Of a stretch of 64,000 bases of DNA, positions 61,290 to 64,000 are shown piece by piece. Source of the DNA: Pseudoscleropodium purum (Eukaryota > Streptophyta > Bryopsida > Hypnales > Brachytheciaceae); NCBI GenBank assembly GCA_963969395.1, contig OZ017796.1:2544501-2608500 (forward strand), given 5' to 3'. The notes beneath the pieces are model-generated. The model was given only the letters and a program-made list of their open reading frames with translations, was not told the origin of the DNA and ran no database searches. Position numbers and translations under genes: made by a program. How positions within the stretch are numbered: position 1 is the stretch's first letter; each line of letters begins with the position of its first letter.

Positions 61290-61860
61290 CTTCTAATTAT
61301 TGGAGCCAACCTCTTCCCAATCACCCTTTCATTTTGGTTGTGTAGGGTGGTTTAATTTCGCTTAGCTAGAGATGAACAATGATTAATTATGACATGATTT
61401 TTGATGCAGTTGTGGCCCATTATAATTGCTTCCAAGATTTTCAATATTGCAACCAATCCTATGTCGGAAATAGGGAAGTCTATATCATTAATGTAGGAGG
61501 AACCAAGGGAGGAACAAAATCTTCAACTGAAAAATTCATAATAATTATGTTTTGAGAACTAAAATCATGAAAAATTATGAAATTCTTCTAAACTCTATTG
61601 CTGTACATGGGAAAATTTCCGCCCTCAGGAAATCTGTGCTCCAGATAAGGTAACTCTGCCTATGACAATCCAAATGGGAGCCAGCCCATCACAAGCATAA
61701 AATTTCTAGTGATGCACATTTCGAGAACTAGAATGTACACCATGAGTACAATTTTGCCTGTGATGGGCCGGCTCCCATTTGGACTGTCATAGGCAGAGTT
61801 ACCTTATGTGCAACTCCTTAAGTGGTCAAGAAGAGGTTGGCTCCCTTACTTACCCAGTCT
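61290..61860 (+). repeat. Composite dispersed repeat, copy C (interrupted by a MITE)
   Basis: Module Y in forward orientation: GATTAATTATGACATGATTT, AATCTTCAACTGAAAAATTC, TGTACATGGGAAAATTTCC, CTGTGCTCCAGA, then, after the 157 bp insertion, TGTGCAACTCCTTAAGTGGT. The order and spacing match copies A and B once the insertion is removed. Confidence 0.7.
61648..61804. mobile_element. 157 bp fold-back MITE with TA target duplication
   Basis: Arms of about 55-57 bp (61648-61704 and 61750-61804) are nearly perfectly complementary: AGGTAACTCTGCCTATGACA on the left and its inverse on the right, with a loop of about 45 bp. TA flanks both ends (61646-61647 and 61805-61806). The surrounding repeat exists without the insertion at two other places (around 25055 and 56450), where the site reads CTCCAAATATG or CTCCAAGCATG, so the single TA is the target. 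Size, TA duplication and hairpin form fit a Stowaway/mariner-type MITE. Its ends differ from those of the Tc1-type element at 12277. Confidence 0.88.
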
Positions 61861-64000
61861 ACTTACAGTTAGGACGATCTTGTTAACAGTAGCCAAGTAG
61901 CTAAAACTTCCAGAGTGCGCTTAATTGCATTTAAGACTATGTCGAGATGCTGCTTGCAGTTGGCTTCTCTCGTTGACAGGAATTTCAATTGAACTGACAT
62001 TAGTTGAGGGCATAACTTAAGATCAACCAGCTGAGTGCTGCTTGCAATTGACTTCATCACTTAATTGGAACTTTAGTACGAACTTACTCATTAACACCAT
62101 CATTCAGCTGAAGCTGCTGCTGCTGCAGTGCTCCTTGCCCTCCGGCTGTGCTTCTTCACTCGCTTGCTAGCTACGAATTTAATGGTTATTGAGCTTGCTA
62201 TGAATTTAGTGGCGATTGAGTTTAGAGAAAGTTCTTAAAAGATCGATCAGTTCGAAAATCAGTCCATGTGTTTCAGAAAAGAAAAGAAAAGATCGATCAG
62301 TAAGTTACTGGTAGAGAGGACACTACGGTTCTGTTTTCTTCTTCTTCTTCTTCTTCTTTCTGTCACCAGACTCGTATAATTATTAATTTTGCAACTAGCT
62401 AGTAGCACAGAGGCGCACATGGCAGCGGGTCAATTATCTTCACCCATCATAGATGACAGACAGAGCAGCGAGCAACTCCTGGGTGTTCTGCAGGGACGAT
62501 AATAAGAACATGTCTCATAAAATAATCACGGCCGGACGGATTCACAGCTGAGTCTGCAATTCATTGGTTCCAAAAAAAGAAGAACTGCTGAGTCTGCAAT
62601 GGCCGGATGGATGATTCACAGGTTCGCAGTGAGGCCGTATGTTATGGACGAACTTGGGAAGGGAATTGGTGGCTGCTCCCTGCCCACAAACTCGTGCTCA
62701 GGATTGCTATCCGGCCAGGGAATAATATCGATCTTTGCACTTAAAAACTCAATATTTTAAAGACCCAGTCAGAGATTGAGAATTTTAGGTTTCAGTTGAA
62801 TAAAACAGCGTTGCCACTCGAATTAACTTACCAGCAGGCAGCAATGCATGCAAAGAGCCGGAGGAAGCAGACAGTTGTCGTATCCTGTGTGACTGTACCT
62901 GATTGAATTGGGTCAGAATTCGGAAGTGTTTAATTATGAGTATCTGAGTCCTCTGAGTCCTTAGGTAGTTAGGTTGGACGAAATTGAAACGTTCTCATTC
63001 CAATTATTTAAGTGTGTTAGACATTGAAACTGTATTTATTTTTTATTTCTTTTATTTCTTTTGGAGAAAACAGAAGGGACGAGAGCCCAATGCTTGAAAG
63101 AAAGGAGAGTACAAGCCAGCACCAGAGGCCTCAAGTCCCATAGGTAGCCATGAAAACGACATATATTCAGTCCCTGAGTAGGCAAATTAGATGTAAAAGC
63201 TTACTTCAACAAGTTTACTTCATCACTCCTAAAATTTGAGAGAATATGTTCTTCCTTTCTCACTCAATTGAAAAATTGCTGAAAAACTCTTGGGAAAATA
63301 TTGTTTTACTGTGAACTAATGTACACATCCGTGTCCATGGAAATAAGTGAATAAGGTCACTTTTTGGCACTGCCCCAAATAAACGAAATCAAAAGTCTGG
63401 ACTCCAGATGAGCTTCAACAAACGCCTGTGCTTTTCATCAATTCTGCTATTCAAGTGCTTTTTTTTTTCCTTTTTTTTTAAATCACAAAAGGAAGCCTCT
63501 CTATTCAAGAGTGAAGTCCACTTGCTTTCATCATGGCTAGATCAATTTATCGGCTACCGGACTGGATTTTAAAATTTTTTTTAGATGAGCAGGACATGAG
63601 GACTGACCAATCTGGCAGCCCATTTAAAACTGAAGCGCTCTGCACATCATTTCTAGGCTTGATGAGCCTGAGCCAGTCTGCAGCTGCCTGTGCGCCTGTT
63701 GAGTGGATTTTAGTGGAAAGCCTCGCTCCTTGTTGCATAATTGAGATCAAGTGGGAAAAGAAATCGTGAACGGCTTCCACCGCCGGTCGATCGAAAGCTG
63801 AGTGTGGCCATCTTGTTTCTCACATCATCTCTCCAATGAACATAGATTTGGATCATTTCTGTCAAAATCATTGAATGACTAAAATAACTGCGATCATCTT
63901 GTTCCTCATTAAGATCGGCATTATAGCCATTATAGATCCGGAAACGTTGGATTGAAACGCAATTGGGTTGAGATTTTATAATGGGTATCACGCCTGCCTC
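61861..64000. other. Gene-free right end of the window
   Basis: No supported gene. Simple features: GATCGATCAG twice (62241 and 62291), a TTC run near 62340-62358, GCTGCTGCTGCTG near 62112 and T-rich runs near 63463-63480. Opposing 77-78 codon frames at 63533-63780 have balanced composition but no recognisable domain. Confidence 0.45.

Noticed and set aside
61648..61804. microRNA precursor interpretation of the hairpin
   Set aside because: TA duplication and empty sites in sister repeats show a transposon insertion; small RNAs could still arise but are not needed to explain it.
63533..63991. Overlapping 77-93 codon frames at the right end, possible LINE fragment
   Set aside because: No reverse transcriptase motif seen; frames overlap on both strands, as expected by chance in balanced-composition DNA.

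Overview
The window looks like nuclear DNA of a land plant. The gene families are plant-type: a CDKG kinase, an IQ67-domain protein, a pectin methylesterase, a plant GDSL esterase/lipase and a two-LysM protein. Genes carry GT-AG introns, and compact exons of near-balanced composition sit between very AT-rich intergenic stretches several kb long. A bryophyte or other seedless plant would fit, but nothing read here proves the lineage. There are no bacterial operons, rRNAs, recognisable tRNAs or CRISPR arrays.

Layout. 1-997 is one arm of a ~1 kb inverted duplication; its partner is 41897-42892. Both arms carry the terminal exon of an FHIT-type dinucleoside triphosphatase. The complete six-exon FHIT gene (45591-42577, minus) runs into the right arm, and a second copy of the last exon lies in the left arm at the window edge. 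2630-5227 (minus) is an intronless CDK11/CDKG kinase with a long Arg/Glu/Asp-rich N-terminus. 5.2-12.3 kb is its leader plus AT-rich DNA. 12277-15050 is a decayed Tc1-type (DD34E) transposon bounded by TA, with ~575 bp terminal inverted repeats that are themselves built of three tandem ~180 bp units. 15-25 kb is AT-rich and holds small transposons of at least two kinds plus a minisatellite. 27042-30387 (plus) is a seven-exon IQD gene. 30.4-37.7 kb is mostly AT-rich. 37693-41293 (plus) is a five-exon pectin methylesterase. 48484-51297 (plus) is a seven-exon organelle-targeted two-LysM protein with a MITE in its last intron. 51889-55582 (minus) is a five-exon GDSL esterase/lipase. 55.6-64 kb has no gene I can support but holds two copies of a composite repeat, one carrying a 157 bp fold-back MITE whose empty site can be read from the other copies.

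The genes do not form a pathway cluster. The pectinesterase and GDSL enzyme are secretory enzymes, the former acting in the wall. The IQD protein is probably a calmodulin-binding scaffold, CDKG probably acts in the nucleus on splicing and cell-cycle progression, FHIT hydrolyses dinucleoside polyphosphates, and the LysM protein probably binds a glycan in an organelle. The most unusual items are the FHIT-bearing inverted duplication, the Tc1/DD34E element with tandem-repeat termini, and the MITE with a readable empty site. Exon models were built by eye from splice consensus and reading-frame continuity; no search was run.
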